From NCBI RefSeq assembly GCF_001312865.1, contig NZ_BBER01000004.1, positions 171,517-235,516 on the forward strand: a stretch of 64,000 bases of DNA. Reading direction: 5' to 3'. Each line of letters begins with the position of its first letter. Position 1 is the first letter of the stretch. This stretch comes from Lacticaseibacillus thailandensis DSM 22698 = JCM 13996 (GTDB lineage Bacteria > Bacillota > Bacilli > Lactobacillales > Lactobacillaceae). The position numbers and the translations under genes are program-made. Below are positions 10,683 through 21,674 of the stretch, piece by piece. The notes under the pieces are model-generated. The model did no database searches. It was not told the DNA's origin and saw nothing but the letters and a program-made list of their open reading frames with translations.

Positions 10683-10724
10683 AAAAATGGGAGCTACCAC
10701 GCCCATACTGCGCGTGGTTGCCCC
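10683..10724 (-). terminator. Terminator-like hairpin after gltX
   Basis: Arms 10689-10702 and 10712-10724 pair with two mismatches and are followed on the minus strand by five T. It lies only about 40 bases before the start of the next gene, so partial read-through or a promoter inside the hairpin region is needed to express the membrane protein. Confidence 0.7.
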
Positions 10725-10739
10725 CCTATTCAGTGCGCT

Positions 10740-12227
10740 CTACTTCAGCGCGTTCAGTACATAATCAATGTTAGCCAAAACTTGCTTGCGGCCAATCAGT
10801 TCTAGCGTTTCTGGTAACTGCGGACCATGCATTACGCGCGTCGTGGCAATACGGATTGGCATGTACAGCTTACGACCATTGGCACCAGTCTCAGCCCGGA
10901 CTTCCTGGGTTGCCCGCTTAATGTTCAACGCGGAGAACGGCTTCATGGTCTTGGCCTTAGCCTGGAACGCCTTGATGACGGGAATTGCTAGCTCGTCGGC
11001 CAGCTCAGCCCGATCATCATCGTTCAGTTCAGCTGGCTGGCTGAAGAACAAGTCGGCATCATCAACGATTTGCGCGGTGTAGCTCATCTGGTCGCGATAA
11101 ATGTTGACCACCTGACGGACCCACTCAATCTGTTCCTTATCGGGATCGGTATCCACTTTGCCCGCGCGGATCAAGTTGTCCATCGCCAAGCCGGCAATAT
11201 CGTTCATGTCGGTCTTCTTGACGTACTGATTGTTGACCCACTCTAGCTTCTTCTGGTCAAACTTGGCCGGACTCTTACTCAAACGGTTCGGATCAAACTG
11301 CTTGATGAACTGCTTCTTGGAGAAGAGTTCGCTCTCACCTTTTGGCGACCAGCCCAACAGCGCGATAAAGTTGAACATGGCCTGGGGCAGGTAGCCCAGT
11401 TCCTTGTATTGTTCGATGAACTGCAAAATGGTCTCGTCACGCTTGGACAGCTTCTTACCGGTGGCGCTGTTGATGATCAGCGTCATGTGGCCAAAGACGG
11501 GGTGCTCCCAACCAAAGGCGTCGTAAATTGCCATCTGCTTAGGCGTGTTGGCGATATGGTCGTCACCGCGCAGCACGTGGGTGATCTGCATCAAGTGGTC
11601 ATCAACAACCACGGCAAAGTTGTAGGTCGGCATACCGTCACGCTTCTGAATGACAAAGTCGCCCCCGATGGAGTTGGAGTCAATACTAATGTCACCCTTG
11701 ACGATGTCGTTCCACTCGTAGGTGTGATTTTCAGGAATGTGGAAGCGAATAACGGGCTCAAGCCCCTTCGCCTTCGCGGCAGCAATGGCGGCCTGCTTTT
11801 CGTCCTCACTCATGCCGGCATACTCGTAGACGTAGTGCGGCATTTCGCCGTTGGCCTTTTGCTGTGCACGTTCGGCTTCTAGCTCTTCCTCAGTCTTATA
11901 TGATTCGTAAGCCAGACCCTTGTCCACCAATTCTTGAATCAATGGTGCGTAGATGTCGCGGCGTTCAGATTGACGGTACGGGCCAAAGTCGCCGCCCTTG
12001 TCGGGACCTTCATCCCAGTCAATACCTAACCAGTGGAGGTTATCCATCTGGCTCTTTTCGCCGTCGGCAACGTTCCGCTTGGTGTCAGTGTCTTCAATCC
12101 GTAAAACCAAGGTGCCGTTGTTGTGACGTGCAAACAAATAGTTGAATAAAGCCGTACGGGCATTCCCAATGTGAAGATGTCCGGTTGGGCTCGGTGCGTA
12201 GCGCACACGTACTGGTCGCTCTGCCAA
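10740..12227 (-). CDS. gltX: Glutamyl-tRNA synthetase
   Basis: The intact 495-residue class I synthetase charges tRNA-Glu and, in lactobacilli, usually also tRNA-Gln before amidation. The HIGH motif appears as [21 protein letters not shown] near residue 9 and the KMSKS equivalent as KKLSKRDET near residue 258. The start is a TTG at 12227, eight bases after GGAGG. The gene sits in the usual Firmicutes order near radA-yacL and cysS. Confidence 0.96.
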   Translation of the reverse strand: MAERPVRVRYAPSPTGHLHIGNARTALFNYLFARHNNGTLVLRIEDTDTKRNVADGEKSQMDNLHWLGIDWDEGPDKGGDFGPYRQSERRDIYAPLIQELVDKGLAYESYKTEEELEAERAQQKANGEMPHYVYEYAGMSEDEKQAAIAAAKAKGLEPVIRFHIPENHTYEWNDIVKGDISIDSNSIGGDFVIQKRDGMPTYNFAVVVDDHLMQITHVLRGDDHIANTPKQMAIYDAFGWEHPVFGHMTLIINSATGKKLSKRDETILQFIEQYKELGYLPQAMFNFIALLGWSPKGESELFSKKQFIKQFDPNRLSKSPAKFDQKKLEWVNNQYVKKTDMNDIAGLAMDNLIRAGKVDTDPDKEQIEWVRQVVNIYRDQMSYTAQIVDDADLFFSQPAELNDDDRAELADELAIPVIKAFQAKAKTMKPFSALNIKRATQEVRAETGANGRKLYMPIRIATTRVMHGPQLPETLELIGRKQVLANIDYVLNALK

Positions 12228-12318
12228 TATTCTGCCTCCTAATGACTACTAATACTCAAAATTCCGATAATAAGTGTAACATACTTGGGACCAGAGCGGA
12301 GCCCCGCGGGTAAAAGCG

Positions 12319-13051
12319 TTACACCAACGCCTGCACCAGGTAATACAGCCCACTGATGCCGATGAAGGTGTACACAATTTGCCGTACGCGCGTCAAGTTC
12401 AGTTGGTCAACCACACGATTAGCCACGATGGTGCCAATAACCGCGCCCAGCATCCCCACCGCCACAAAGCCTAAGTGGTGGAGTTGCAAGATGCCCTGAC
12501 TAAACCGCAATGAGGTCACGTACACGGTGTCCAACATGAAAAACGTCTGGATACTGGCCAAGTACTCCGTCGTGCTGCGGCTTTCCGTCAAAAAGTAGAG
12601 GGCCATCAACGGACCACCAATACCAAACAAGCCGTTGAAGAAACCCGACACGATCATGAACACCACCGCTACCGGCCACACGATATGCCGCGGCGCGTGC
12701 CCCCGGTACTGCATGAGTACCTGTAGGTGGCAATCGTAATCAGCAAGCCACCCAGTAAACCTTTGAGCAAAGTTGTGGCCAATGCTGGCCCAGGTGGACC
12801 GCCACGGTGGCAACCACCGAATAAACCACAAAGGGCACGATAATGTGCAGCCAGTGGATTCCCCGCCGGTACCGCCACACCAACGCGGCGTTGGGCCCGG
12901 ACATCGTTAACGTCAATACCCCGGCGCCTTGCGGAATAGGCAACACGAACGGCAAGAACGTCATTAACACGATACCAGAACCAAAGCCCGTAATACCTTG
13001 AACCAGGCCGGCAAAGAAACCTGGTATCACGTACAATAATGTTCCTAGCAC
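12319..13051 (-). CDS. TSUP (TauE/SafE) family permease, two frameshifts
   Basis: About 244 residues after repair, with seven to eight predicted helices. The two family repeats are visible: GLVQGITGFGSGIVLMTFLP near the N-terminus, and GFFNGLFGIGGPLMALYFL in the second half. TSUP proteins are thought to export sulfite or organosulfur anions; the substrate here is unknown. Frame breaks fall near 12770-12780 and 12705-12735. The GTG at 13051 is preceded by a purine-rich GGAGTTGGGGACGG. It interrupts the usual yacL-gltX adjacency. Confidence 0.8.
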
Positions 13052-13083
13052 CCGTCCCCAACTCCATTCATGTACAAAGTTAA

Positions 13084-14354
13084 CTAAGCCTTGTCGGCAC
13101 GGCCGCGACGCCCACGCCGCTTACGCGCTGGCTTGGCCGATGCCGCCGCTTGCTCCTGGCGGTTCGCGCTCTGCGGCTCATTTTGTGGCCGGTTGCTTCG
13201 GCCGATGGATCCGGGGCAGCCTCAGTAGAAGCATCTTTGCCTAACGGATTGACACTGTGAGCCGGCCGGGCGAAAATCATGCGCCCAGCGTTGGTCTGAA
13301 TCGCGCTCGTCACGATAACACGTAGATTTTGATCCATGTAGTACTGGCCATCCTCGACAACGACCATCGTTCCTTCCGGCATGTACGCGACCCCTTGCTG
13401 GCGTTCGGTCCCAGCCTTCACGATGTGGACCGTCATTTCTTCGCCCGGAATGACTTCCGGTTTCAGCGCGGTGGCCAGCTCATTAATGTTGAGAATCGGC
13501 ACGTTTTGGAACTCGCTCACCTTGCCCAGGTTGTAATCGTTCGACACCACGACCGCATCCATTTCCTTGGCCAGCTTCAACAGTTTGCCGTCCACTTCGC
13601 GGGAGCCCTCAAAATCAGAGTCCGTCATCTCGATCCGAATATTCTTATCCTTTTGCATTTGGTTGAGAATATCCAGCCCACGACGACCACGTTCACGTTT
13701 CAAACTATCCGCCGAATCGCTGATTAGTTGCAGTTCATGTAACACAAAGTTGGGTACCAGCAGCGTTCCTTCAATGAACCCCGTCTTGGCTAAGGCCTGA
13801 ATCCGGCCATCGATGATGACACTAGTGTCGAGAATCTTGTACTGGTGAAACGCGACCCCCTCAACATCATCGGCCTCCGTGACGTCCGGCTTGGACTTGG
13901 CGTCATTGTTATTGCGCCGCATGGTCATTAACAACCGGCGCCACTCATGCCGCCGGGTGGTACCCACACGAAAACCCAGATACCCAAAAACGATCATCAA
14001 GATGATTGGTGGCACGGTGGACAAGAAGCCGTTTGGTAGCCGGAAAAAGATCAGTTGGGAAATGAGCGTCGCCAGAATCAAGCCAACAATGGTCGACAAA
14101 CTGCCAAAGAGAATGTAAGTTGGGGACTTATCGCTCAAAAACTGGTCGGCCCGGGCAATCATCCGTAATATAACACCTGCCAACATGAACGCCAGAACGA
14201 TAAAGAATAAGGCACCAATAATTGCATTAACCACAAAATTATTAAATAATTCGTTCTGACCCATGCCCACGAGGGTCCAGATCCTCGGCATTACGGCCAC
14301 ACCAGCCGGAATCCCGAGTACCGCAAAAATTGCCGTAATAATTCGCTTTTGCAT
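13084..14354 (-). CDS. yacL: PIN/TRAM domain membrane protein (YacL family), frameshift near the 3' end
   Basis: About 423 residues after repair. Four N-terminal helices (residues 5-150) are followed by a PIN nuclease-like domain from YKILDTSVIIDGRI to VVVSNDYNLGKVSE, carrying the acidic residues of the fold. A TRAM domain (EVIPGEEMTVHIVKAGTERQQGVAYM) and a basic tail follow. The frame breaks near 13200; the alternative frame gives a Lys/Arg-rich tail ending KRRGRRGRADKA with a stop at 13084-13086, as in relatives. Its position next to radA is the classic Firmicutes arrangement. Confidence 0.88.
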
Positions 14355-14606
14355 ATACTTTCCTCCTCCATATTAGATTTACACGTACACACGTGCATCA
14401 GGTAGCAATAACGTGCCCGCTACCTTACCGCTTATTTTAGTCCTTATCGTCGATACAGGCGACCATATGGACCAAAGAAAGCGCAATTTTAAAATTATGA
14501 TTGTTGACAGCCGCCGCCTCACCCCCTACGCCATTAGCCAAAAAGGGGGGTGCTTAGCTCCAGGAATATTTCCCGGGCAATAATCACCCCCATGGTCGCA
14601 CTGGTA

Positions 14607-15998
14607 TTAATTATGGTTGTGCCCAAACACCCTCTGTAGGGCTTCGCTGACACTAGTGACCCCCACCACGTCAATATCGTGCGGCACGTCCCAGCCATGC
14701 AGGTTGTTGCGTGGCACAAAGATGCGCTTAAAGCCCAACTTGGCGGCCTCTTTGACCCGATCCTCAATGCGGTTAACGCGCCTAACTTCACCAGTCAGGC
14801 CAATTTCCCCAACAAAGGCATCGGTGGCCGGAATCTCCACGTCTCGATACGAGCTGACGATGGCCATGGCAATGGCCAGGTCAATGGCGGGTTCGTCTAA
14901 GCGGACACCACCCGTGGCTTTAAGGTACGCATCCTGATTTTGCAACATAACGTCGGCGCGCTTTTCCAGCACCGCCATAATCAAGCTGGCTTTATTGCGG
15001 TCAACACCGCTACTAGTCCGCTTGGCATTACCAAACAGGGTCGGCGTAATCAAGGCCTGAATTTCCACCAGGATCGGCCGGGTACCTTCCATCGAGACCA
15101 CCACCGCCGAGCCCGTGGCGCCTTGCATCCGTTCCTCCAAAAAGATTTCGGATGGGTTCGACACTTCCTGCAGACCGTCGCTATGCATCTCGAAGATACC
15201 AATTTCGTTGGTGCTTCCAAAGCGGTTCTTCACCGAGCGTAGGATCCGGTAGGTGTGGTGCATGTCCCCCTCAAAGTAGAGCACCGTGTCCACCATGTGT
15301 TCGAGCATCTTGGGTCCCGCAATGGCACCCTCTTTGGTCACGTGCCCGACCACAAAAATAGTTATACCTTGGCTCTTGGCGATGCGCATCAGTTCACTAG
15401 TCACCTCGCGAATCTGACTCACCGAACCAACCGCCGAGTTCATGTCGGGCACGTTCATGGTCTGCACGGAGTCGATGACCACAAAGTCGGGGTGCATGTC
15501 GTCAATGGCCTGCCGAATCGCAGGCATGTCGGTTTCAGGGTACAAGTACATCCCCGAATCCGCCATGCCCAAACGGTCGGCCCGCAACTTAATTTGGCTG
15601 GCACTTTCCTCCCCAGAAACGTATAGCACCGTGCCGTGCTTGGCCGCTAACTGGCCCGAAACCTGGAGTAACAGTGTAGACTTCCCAATACCGGGGTCCC
15701 CACCAATCAGGATCAAGGACCCAGGGACGATCCCGCCACCAAGTACCCGGTTCAGTTCTTGGAGGTTAGTAGTGATTCGCCGTTCCTTGGTTGCCGTCAC
15801 GGCGTTCATCCTTTGCGGCCGCACCTGGTTTCCCGTCGCTGTCTGCCGGGGCTGACTCTTGGTGCTGGTGCTAGCGGTTGGGGTGACGGTTTCTTCAATC
15901 AAGGTGTTCCAACCACCACAATCAGGGCAACGGCCCACGTAAGACGCGGACACATAGCCACAATTTTGACATACATACCTAGTTCTGGCCTTGGCCAT
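14607..15998 (-). CDS. radA: DNA repair protein RadA
   Basis: The intact 463-residue protein is a RecA-like ATPase that promotes branch migration in recombination. An N-terminal C4 zinc finger ([18 protein letters not shown]), Walker [13 protein letters not shown], the RadA-specific [15 protein letters not shown] motif and the C-terminal Lon-like domain ([16 protein letters not shown]) are all visible. It follows dut by 40 bases and is probably co-transcribed. The 14355-14606 gap downstream holds no gene that I can support. Confidence 0.96.
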   Translation of the reverse strand: MAKARTRYVCQNCGYVSASYVGRCPDCGGWNTLIEETVTPTASTSTKSQPRQTATGNQVRPQRMNAVTATKERRITTNLQELNRVLGGGIVPGSLILIGGDPGIGKSTLLLQVSGQLAAKHGTVLYVSGEESASQIKLRADRLGMADSGMYLYPETDMPAIRQAIDDMHPDFVVIDSVQTMNVPDMNSAVGSVSQIREVTSELMRIAKSQGITIFVVGHVTKEGAIAGPKMLEHMVDTVLYFEGDMHHTYRILRSVKNRFGSTNEIGIFEMHSDGLQEVSNPSEIFLEERMQGATGSAVVVSMEGTRPILVEIQALITPTLFGNAKRTSSGVDRNKASLIMAVLEKRADVMLQNQDAYLKATGGVRLDEPAIDLAIAMAIVSSYRDVEIPATDAFVGEIGLTGEVRRVNRIEDRVKEAAKLGFKRIFVPRNNLHGWDVPHDIDVVGVTSVSEALQRVFGHNHN

Positions 15999-16037
15999 TA
16001 TTCATCCCCACTTTCAACACCCAAAAACTGCTTGATG

Positions 16038-16577
16038 CTACTTACCGGTTGAACCAAACCCACCATTTCGCTGTTGGAGGCCGCCCTGGTCACCATCAGC
16101 CGTCAGGAACGGCATGAAGATGCCTTGGCCAATACGTTCACCCTTCTTGATCACCTTGGTCCGCGGCCCGAGGTTAACCAGCTGAAAGAAGATTTCGCCT
16201 TCGTTGTCCGGATTATTGTAGTAATCGGCATCAACGACCCCAATCCCGTTCGGCAGGATGAGGCCGCGCTTCAACGGGTTACTGCTCCGGTTAGCGAGGA
16301 CAAACACCTCGTCGGGTTGCATAAAGACTTTGATGCCCGTCGGCACTAGTTGTGGCCGCAGCACATCGCTGGCCCGCTGGAAGTCATTATCGGTCAGCGG
16401 GTGCTCGTTGCGAATGAGGCGGAAGAGCCGAATAAAGTCGTAGCGCCAGATACTTTTGAGGACAAAGTCTTCGCGGGCAAAGAAGTCGTAGCCGGCGGCG
16501 TTTTTGGTAGACCGGACCGGTAATTTGAGACCATCGTTAGCATACTTAGAAACGACGGCAAATCCACGTTTGGGCAT
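16038..16577 (-). CDS. dut: dUTP diphosphatase
   Basis: The 179-residue trimeric-type dUTPase removes dUTP and supplies dUMP. All five motifs can be traced: AGYDFF, RSSNPLKRG, GIGVVDADYYNN, KKGERIGQ and the C-terminal NGGFGSTGK. It carries an insertion of about 25 residues after motif 1 (KSIWRYDFIRLFRL region), as in several lactobacillar and phage dUTPases. The start at 16577 is followed upstream by AAAGGAG. It heads the dut-radA unit. Confidence 0.93.
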   Translation of the reverse strand: MPKRGFAVVSKYANDGLKLPVRSTKNAAGYDFFAREDFVLKSIWRYDFIRLFRLIRNEHPLTDNDFQRASDVLRPQLVPTGIKVFMQPDEVFVLANRSSNPLKRGLILPNGIGVVDADYYNNPDNEGEIFFQLVNLGPRTKVIKKGERIGQGIFMPFLTADGDQGGLQQRNGGFGSTGK

Positions 16578-16618
16578 TGGTTTTCTCCTTTGAAATCATA
16601 ATGATTTGCACTGCTTTG

Positions 16619-16647
16619 TAATTAGAATAAGGATAACACAGTAGCAA
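16619..16647 (-). promoter_or_regulatory. Promoter of dut-radA
   Basis: TTGCTA (16642-16647) and TAATTA (16619-16624) are spaced by 17 bases on the minus strand, about 40 bases before the dut start. Confidence 0.55.
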
Positions 16648-16760
16648 CTGGTACGTGGGCCAAGCACCGGGCAATTAACTGCACGGTGCCCACACCCCCC
16701 GGCAGCATGGTACACTAGACCCGGAAACAGCCGTAATGATCAAAATATTGGAGGCAGACG

Positions 16761-17069
16761 ATGAAATTTCAGCACGAACACGGTCGTTATTTTCTCACTG
16801 ACGACCAGGGGCACCTTACCGCGGAAGTCACCTACACCAGTATCGACGAGGGTCACGCACTAAGTATCGACCACACCTTTGTCGATCCCAGTCTCCGCGG
16901 CCAGGGAATCGCTGGCCAACTAGTCCGCCGCGTGGTCGACCACGCCCGGCACCACGACCTGAAAATTGAGCCGCTATGCACGTTCGCGCGCGCCGAATTT
17001 CAGCGTCGGCCAGAATATGCCGACGTCTTGCGCCATACCGCCGCAGAACGTCACGCCACAAAGGAGTAA
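16761..17069 (+). CDS. Small GNAT-family acetyltransferase-like protein (YidJ/NATD1 type)
   Basis: The 102-residue protein has the compact N-acetyltransferase fold of the YjdJ/NATD1 group. The acetyl-CoA binding signature is LRGQGIAGQLVRRVVDHAR, preceded by the HTFVDPSLRG strand. A C-terminal CTFARAEFQRRPEY segment matches the conserved C..A..F..HPEY pattern of the group. The acceptor is unknown. It overlaps the ribosome binding site of rpiA, so the two genes form an operon. Confidence 0.85.
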   Translation: MKFQHEHGRYFLTDDQGHLTAEVTYTSIDEGHALSIDHTFVDPSLRGQGIAGQLVRRVVDHARHHDLKIEPLCTFARAEFQRRPEYADVLRHTAAERHATKE

Positions 17070-17074
17070 TCATC

Positions 17075-17762
17075 ATGGATCAAAACGCACTGAAAAAAAA
17101 TGGCTGCGGACCGCGCCGCCGAGTTTGTTGAAGACGGAATGACGCTGGGGCTGGGCACCGGCTCGACCGTGCACTACCTGGTGGAGGCTATTGCCCGCCG
17201 CGTGCAAGCGGAACACCTACACATACAGGGGGTTTCTACCAGTAGCCGTACCGAGGACCAGGCACGCGGTTTGGGCATCACGATGGTTGGCATTGATGAC
17301 GTCGACCACATCGACCTCACCATTGATGGTGCCGACGAGATCGACCAACACTTCCAGGGCATTAAGGGTGGTGGTGCGGCCCACACGTTGGAAAAGATGG
17401 TCGCCCTGACCAGTGCTCAAAACATTTGGATCGTTGACCAAAGCAAATTGGTGGACACACTCGGGGCCTTCCCGCTTCCAACCGAAGTCATCCCCTTCGG
17501 TCACACTCAGGTTGAGCGCCGCCTAGCTGCGGAGGGCCTCAATCCCGAGTGGCGTCGCGATGACCAAGGGCAGTTGGTCACCACACACAACGGCAACTAC
17601 GTCCTCGACCTGCACGTGGGCAAAATTGCCCACCCGCACCTGTTGGCCCAATTCTTGGACGCGCAAACCGGAATCCTTGAGCATGGCTTGTTTCTCGATA
17701 TTGTGAACAAGGTCGTGGTCGGCACGCCGGATGGGACGCAGGTACTTAACGCCGGTCGCTAA
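17075..17762 (+). CDS. rpiA: Ribose-5-phosphate isomerase A (one frameshift)
   Basis: RpiA interconverts ribose-5-phosphate and ribulose-5-phosphate in the pentose phosphate pathway. Visible motifs are [32 protein letters not shown] and the catalytic region [22 protein letters not shown]. The start at 17075 follows AAGGAG (17061-17066). The frame breaks in an 8-base A run at about 17091-17099; one base fewer joins MDQNALKK to [13 protein letters not shown] and gives 228 residues. Confidence 0.93.
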
Positions 17763-17783
17763 ACACAGTTGAATTAACGTAGC

Positions 17784-17818
17784 GGGCCGTGGCATGATTG
17801 CATGTCACGGCCCCTTTT
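17784..17818 (+). terminator. Terminator after rpiA
   Basis: Arms 17784-17796 and 17801-17813 form a 13-base stem with a 4-base loop, followed by TTTT. Confidence 0.9.
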
Positions 17819-17894
17819 ATATTCCTCTGGTTAACGTACCAACGCCAGCACTGGCTCACATTTTTCTCACCATGCCTACGCCCCAAACTTCGTA

Positions 17895-18066
17895 TTAACG
17901 CTTGCGGCTATCCTGTTCAATAATGCCGTAGACGATGGTAATAACGATCAAATAAACCGCCACGATCAGCCACCACCACAGCGAATACTGGGTGACCCAA
18001 CTACTTAAAAAGGCGCTAAAAAAACACCGTTAACAGCAGTAGGGCAATATACGCAACGTACTTCAT
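17895..18066 (-). CDS. Small two-helix membrane protein (one frameshift)
   Basis: A short gene missed by length filters. The ATG at 18066 follows a near-perfect GGGAGGTG. As written it stops after 16 residues at a 7-base A run (18018-18024). With one base fewer the frame stays open to 17895 and encodes 56 residues. The repaired protein has a first helix MKYVAYIALLLLTVFF, a second helix rich in Trp (SLWWWLIVAVYLIVITIVYG) and the tail EQDSRKR. No family is recognised. The match of repaired frame, ribosome site and hydrophobic pattern makes it likely real. Confidence 0.6.
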
Positions 18067-18202
18067 TTGGGCACCTCCCAATTGTTGACCATTATCCATA
18101 ATTATTTTAACGCTACCACGGTCCCCGGAGCAGCAACTTTGTTCCCCCAAGACACCAAAGAGGCCCCGGTCAATTACCGGAGCCTCTAGTCGTTACGCCA
18201 AC

Positions 18203-19541
18203 TTAAGCCAAAGCACCCATTGGTCCCACGGTGCCAGCAGTGTGGGGTGATCGTATTCCTTCTTGATGACGTCGTTCAGTTCATCAGACAGGAACTTCTT
18301 GTTGATTACGACCTGGTAGACGTAGTTGTCGAACCAGTCGTCGGAAGCAACAAAGTAGCCCTTTTCACCGACCTTGTCACCCCAGGAGTTTTCCACCTTC
18401 CACTTGGTTGGCTGGCCGTCAACCAAGTCGACCCCAGTCAGAACCATGGCGTGCGTCATCAGGCTCTGCCCATAATCTAGGCGTTCTGCTTGGTCATCTG
18501 GAAGCTGGTGTTGAACAAGCCGTCCTGGTCGTAAATGTTCGTGTCGAGAATCCCCAACTGACGGTCGGATTCCTTACCCACGTCACTACCAAACCAAACG
18601 GATTTGCCAGCCTGCAGCTGCTTGATGGCTGCCGCCTTAAAGTCCTCAACGGATAAGTTCAAGTGACGTACTTCACGGCCACCCACAACGTTACCCAGCA
18701 TTTCCACCGTGTACAGATGGTTGTACGGCTTGTCAGCAGTTGGTGCCTGGATAATGGACTGGTACTGGTCCAGATCCCAGCCAATGTACTTGTCGTAGAA
18801 GCTCTTTGGTGTCAGGTCTGCGTCGCGGTGGTATTCCTTGTCGTCGTCCCGGTATTCAAAATCGAACTTCGTTGGCGGGTTGCCCAGCGTGTACGCCAAG
18901 ATCCGGTAGTCTTCGGACAAGAACTTACTCTTGGTAGCCGCAAGGTCATCTGCACTCGCACCATCGTTCACCAGCTTGCGCAGGGCCACCGCGTCTTTGC
19001 GTAGCTTCAAGTTCAACGTAGCGTTCAGCTCAGAACTCTTGCTGGAACTGTAGGTTTCAGGCATGACGGACTTCGGCACGATTCCGTACTTATCAATTAG
19101 AGCCGTCAGCATATCCCACTGACCACCGTCCTGTTGCGGTGTCGTCAACAGGAAGGCCACCTTGCGGGAATCGGTTGGCTGGTCCGCCGTGGCGATGATG
19201 TTTTCATAGAAGTAGTTGGACTTTTCAAACTTGTCCCAGAAGAACGTGAAGTTCTGGGAAAGCTCAAAGTCCTTGATCTTGAACTGGGCCTGAATGGAGT
19301 GCCGCATGGTGTTCAAGGCCGCAAACATCCAGCAACGGCCGGACTGCTTCTGGTTCGCAACGGCACCGGTATCCAACTCAACGGAGAAGGTCGGCGTCAT
19401 GGCCACCTTGCTGGCGGTGTTCTCGGCCACCTTCAAGATGCCGTTGTTCATGACGGCTTTCTGCAAAGCCGGTGCTGCTGGTGTAGCCGCAAAGTCCTGG
19501 GCGTACTGGTCCAAGTTTGCGGACGTAACTGCTTTTGCCAT
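18203..19541 (-). CDS. pepC: Aminopeptidase C, first paralogue (two frameshifts)
   Basis: PepC is a cytoplasmic cysteine aminopeptidase of the bleomycin hydrolase family (C1B) that releases N-terminal residues from peptides. The active-site Cys lies in NQKQSGRCWMFAALNTMR, the His in MTHAMVLTGVD and the Asn in KWKVENSWGD. Breaks lie near 18478 (a missing G after ACCAAGCAG) and near 18229 (a missing C). The second repair gives the canonical PepC ending LAPWDPMGALA with a stop at 18203-18205 and about 446 residues. The start at 19541 follows TTAGGGGG. A second copy lies immediately upstream. Confidence 0.93.
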
Positions 19542-19595
19542 TAATTAATTGCCCCCTAAGAAGATTTAAACGTAGTGTAGCACAAAATGAGAATA

Positions 19596-20917
19596 CTATG
19601 CGAGTGGGTCCCATGGTGCCAGTGTGGTCGGGGCCTGGTCGAGCACGTCTAGCACCCGTTGTGGCAAGTATTGCCGGTTAATGGCTACTGAGTAAGCGTA
19701 GTCCTGGAACCACCGCTCATCCGCGACAAAGTAGCCGTCGTGTCCATTGGCGGAGCCCATGAATTTTCCACCTTCCACTTGGTCGGTGCGCCCTTAACTA
19801 GGTCAACACCCGTTAAGACCATGGCGTGACTAACCTCAGCCTGATGTGTGTCGAACCGCGTGCCGACGTCCATGTGCAGGTCAACGCCGAACAACTCGCT
19901 TTGTGCGTACAAGTCGCCCACTAACGTGCCACTTTGGCGGTCAGAATCAGCCAACACGTCGTTGCCAAACCACACCGTCTCGCCACCCTGAATCTGCTGG
20001 ATGGCCGCTTGTTCAAGGACCGCCTCCGGAACGTTGACCCACAAAATCCGCCGGCCACCCTCGACGTGATCCTGGGACGGCAAGGTGTAGCTGTGCCAGT
20101 ATTCCTTGCCCGTAGCATTCGTGCTGATCAGCATCACGTACTGGTCGAAATCCCAGCCGAGGAACTGGTCAAAGAAACTACGCGGCGTCAAACCAGGCAC
20201 ACGGTGGTACTGGTGCTGGTCATCCATGTACTCAAAGTCGAATTGACGTGGTGGTTCGCCGTAAGCATACGCGAGGATCCGGTAGATCGTGCTGAGTTGC
20301 TGCACGCGTTGAGCCGCTAACTGGTCAGGCGTGGCGCCACTGGCGTACGCCTGCCGCAAGGCGACGGCGTCCTGCCGTAACTTTAAGTTCAGCGTAGCGT
20401 TAAGCTCCGTGGTATTGTCACTGTTGTAGGTTTCGGGCATGACTGACTTAGGTATGACCCCATATTTGGCAATCAACGACGCAGCGTTTTCGTACTGGCC
20501 ACCATCCCCGTTAGCCCAGGTAAGGTACCAGTCCAACTTGCGACTGCCGATGGGTGCCGCCACGTTAGCAATCATTTGGTTCAAAAACTGGTTGGACTTT
20601 TCCAACCGGTCGTAAAATGCTAAAAACGCCTGGGAAAACTCCAGGTTCTTGACGCCAAACTTGCCGGACACCGCGTGGCGCATTGTGTTGAGCTCCGCGA
20701 ACATCCAGCAGCGCCCACTATGTTTCTGGTTGGTCACCACACCCGTGGGAATCTCGTCCGAAAACACGGGTGCAAAGGCGGCCTGTCCCAACTGCTGGCG
20801 ACTCGCTGCCTTGATGCCAACGTTCTGCACCGCCCGCGCTAAGGCCGCGTGACCGGGCTGCTGTTGCAACTCCTGCTGGTACTGTTGCACTTGCTGCCAT
20901 GAAATTGCCTTACTCAT
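19596..20917 (-). CDS. pepC: Aminopeptidase C, second paralogue (one frameshift)
   Basis: About 440 residues after repair. It has the same C1B architecture as the next gene: catalytic Cys in NQKHSGRCWMFAELNTMR, His in VSHAMVLTGVDLV, Asn in KWKVENSWG. The frame breaks near 19750 in a GGG run (TCATGGG); one more G restores GSANGHDGYFVADERW and a short C-terminus LAPWDPLA. The two PepC proteins are clearly divergent, so the duplication is old. They may differ in substrate range or, as in PepE/PepG of lactobacilli, one may act as an endopeptidase; that is not resolvable here. Confidence 0.92.
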
Positions 20918-21007
20918 TTGCTGACCCTCCCGTCGTCATGATAAACATACTCAGTTTACGCCATTTAGTGAGTTTTTGAAATGATTACCGTGAGAAAAGG
21001 GTGAGTT

Positions 21008-21673
21008 TTATTGTTTGGCCGGCAAATTAAACAGTGCACGTTGAGCCGGCGTCAACGTGTCCACACGGTCCGGGGTCACTTCCCAGGCCAGCTTGGCCCA
21101 AGCACCTGGTTGGTCGCGCAGGACCGTCACGCTGGTGTTGACCAGCTCCCCATCGGTCCGGGCACCATCAATGCTGGTCGTGCCGGTCAGTACCCGCGCC
21201 AGCAACGTCAAAATAATGGCGTGGGCGACCACCAAAACGTGCCCGTCCGCGGGCACGCCCGCCACAGCCGCGCGCAGGGCGGCGTGGCCCCGCTGCCAAA
21301 GGTGGGCGATTGTCTCGGCATGCATCGCCTGCGCGTTAAAGGCATCCAAATGCTCATTAAAGTGGTGAAACTCAGGGTCGTCCGCAATCACGCTGACGGG
21401 GAGCCCATCCCAATCGCCCAGCGTCATTTCGCGCAACCGCGTATCGGTGATGATGGGTACCTGCTCGCCCACCACTAAACGGGTCGTGGTCACCGCCCGT
21501 TTAATTGGGGAGGTGATGATACGGTCAAAGTGGACGCCAGCCAGCAATTTGCCCAACGCCTGCGCACTGGCCACGCCTTGGGCTGTTAACGGGCTGTCCA
21601 CCGTACCACCATTAACGCGGTCGTCCGCATTCAGAATCGTTTCGCCGTGCCGAACCAAGTATAGATAAGCCAT
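21008..21673 (-). CDS. Histidine phosphatase (phosphoglycerate mutase-like), copy 1
   Basis: The 221-residue protein starts LYLVRHGETILNADDR, the RHG phosphohistidine signature of the superfamily. It also carries the ITSPIKRAVTT arginine motif, the acid segment REMTLGDWDG and the second catalytic His in VLVVAHAIIL. This is the GpmB/CobC-like broad-specificity phosphatase group, and the substrate is unknown. Its ATG overlaps the end of the next upstream paralogue (TGATATG), so translation is coupled. Confidence 0.85.
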   Translation of the reverse strand: MAYLYLVRHGETILNADDRVNGGTVDSPLTAQGVASAQALGKLLAGVHFDRIITSPIKRAVTTTRLVVGEQVPIITDTRLREMTLGDWDGLPVSVIADDPEFHHFNEHLDAFNAQAMHAETIAHLWQRGHAALRAAVAGVPADGHVLVVAHAIILTLLARVLTGTTSIDGARTDGELVNTSVTVLRDQPGAWAKLAWEVTPDRVDTLTPAQRALFNLPAKQ

Positions 21674-21674
21674 A

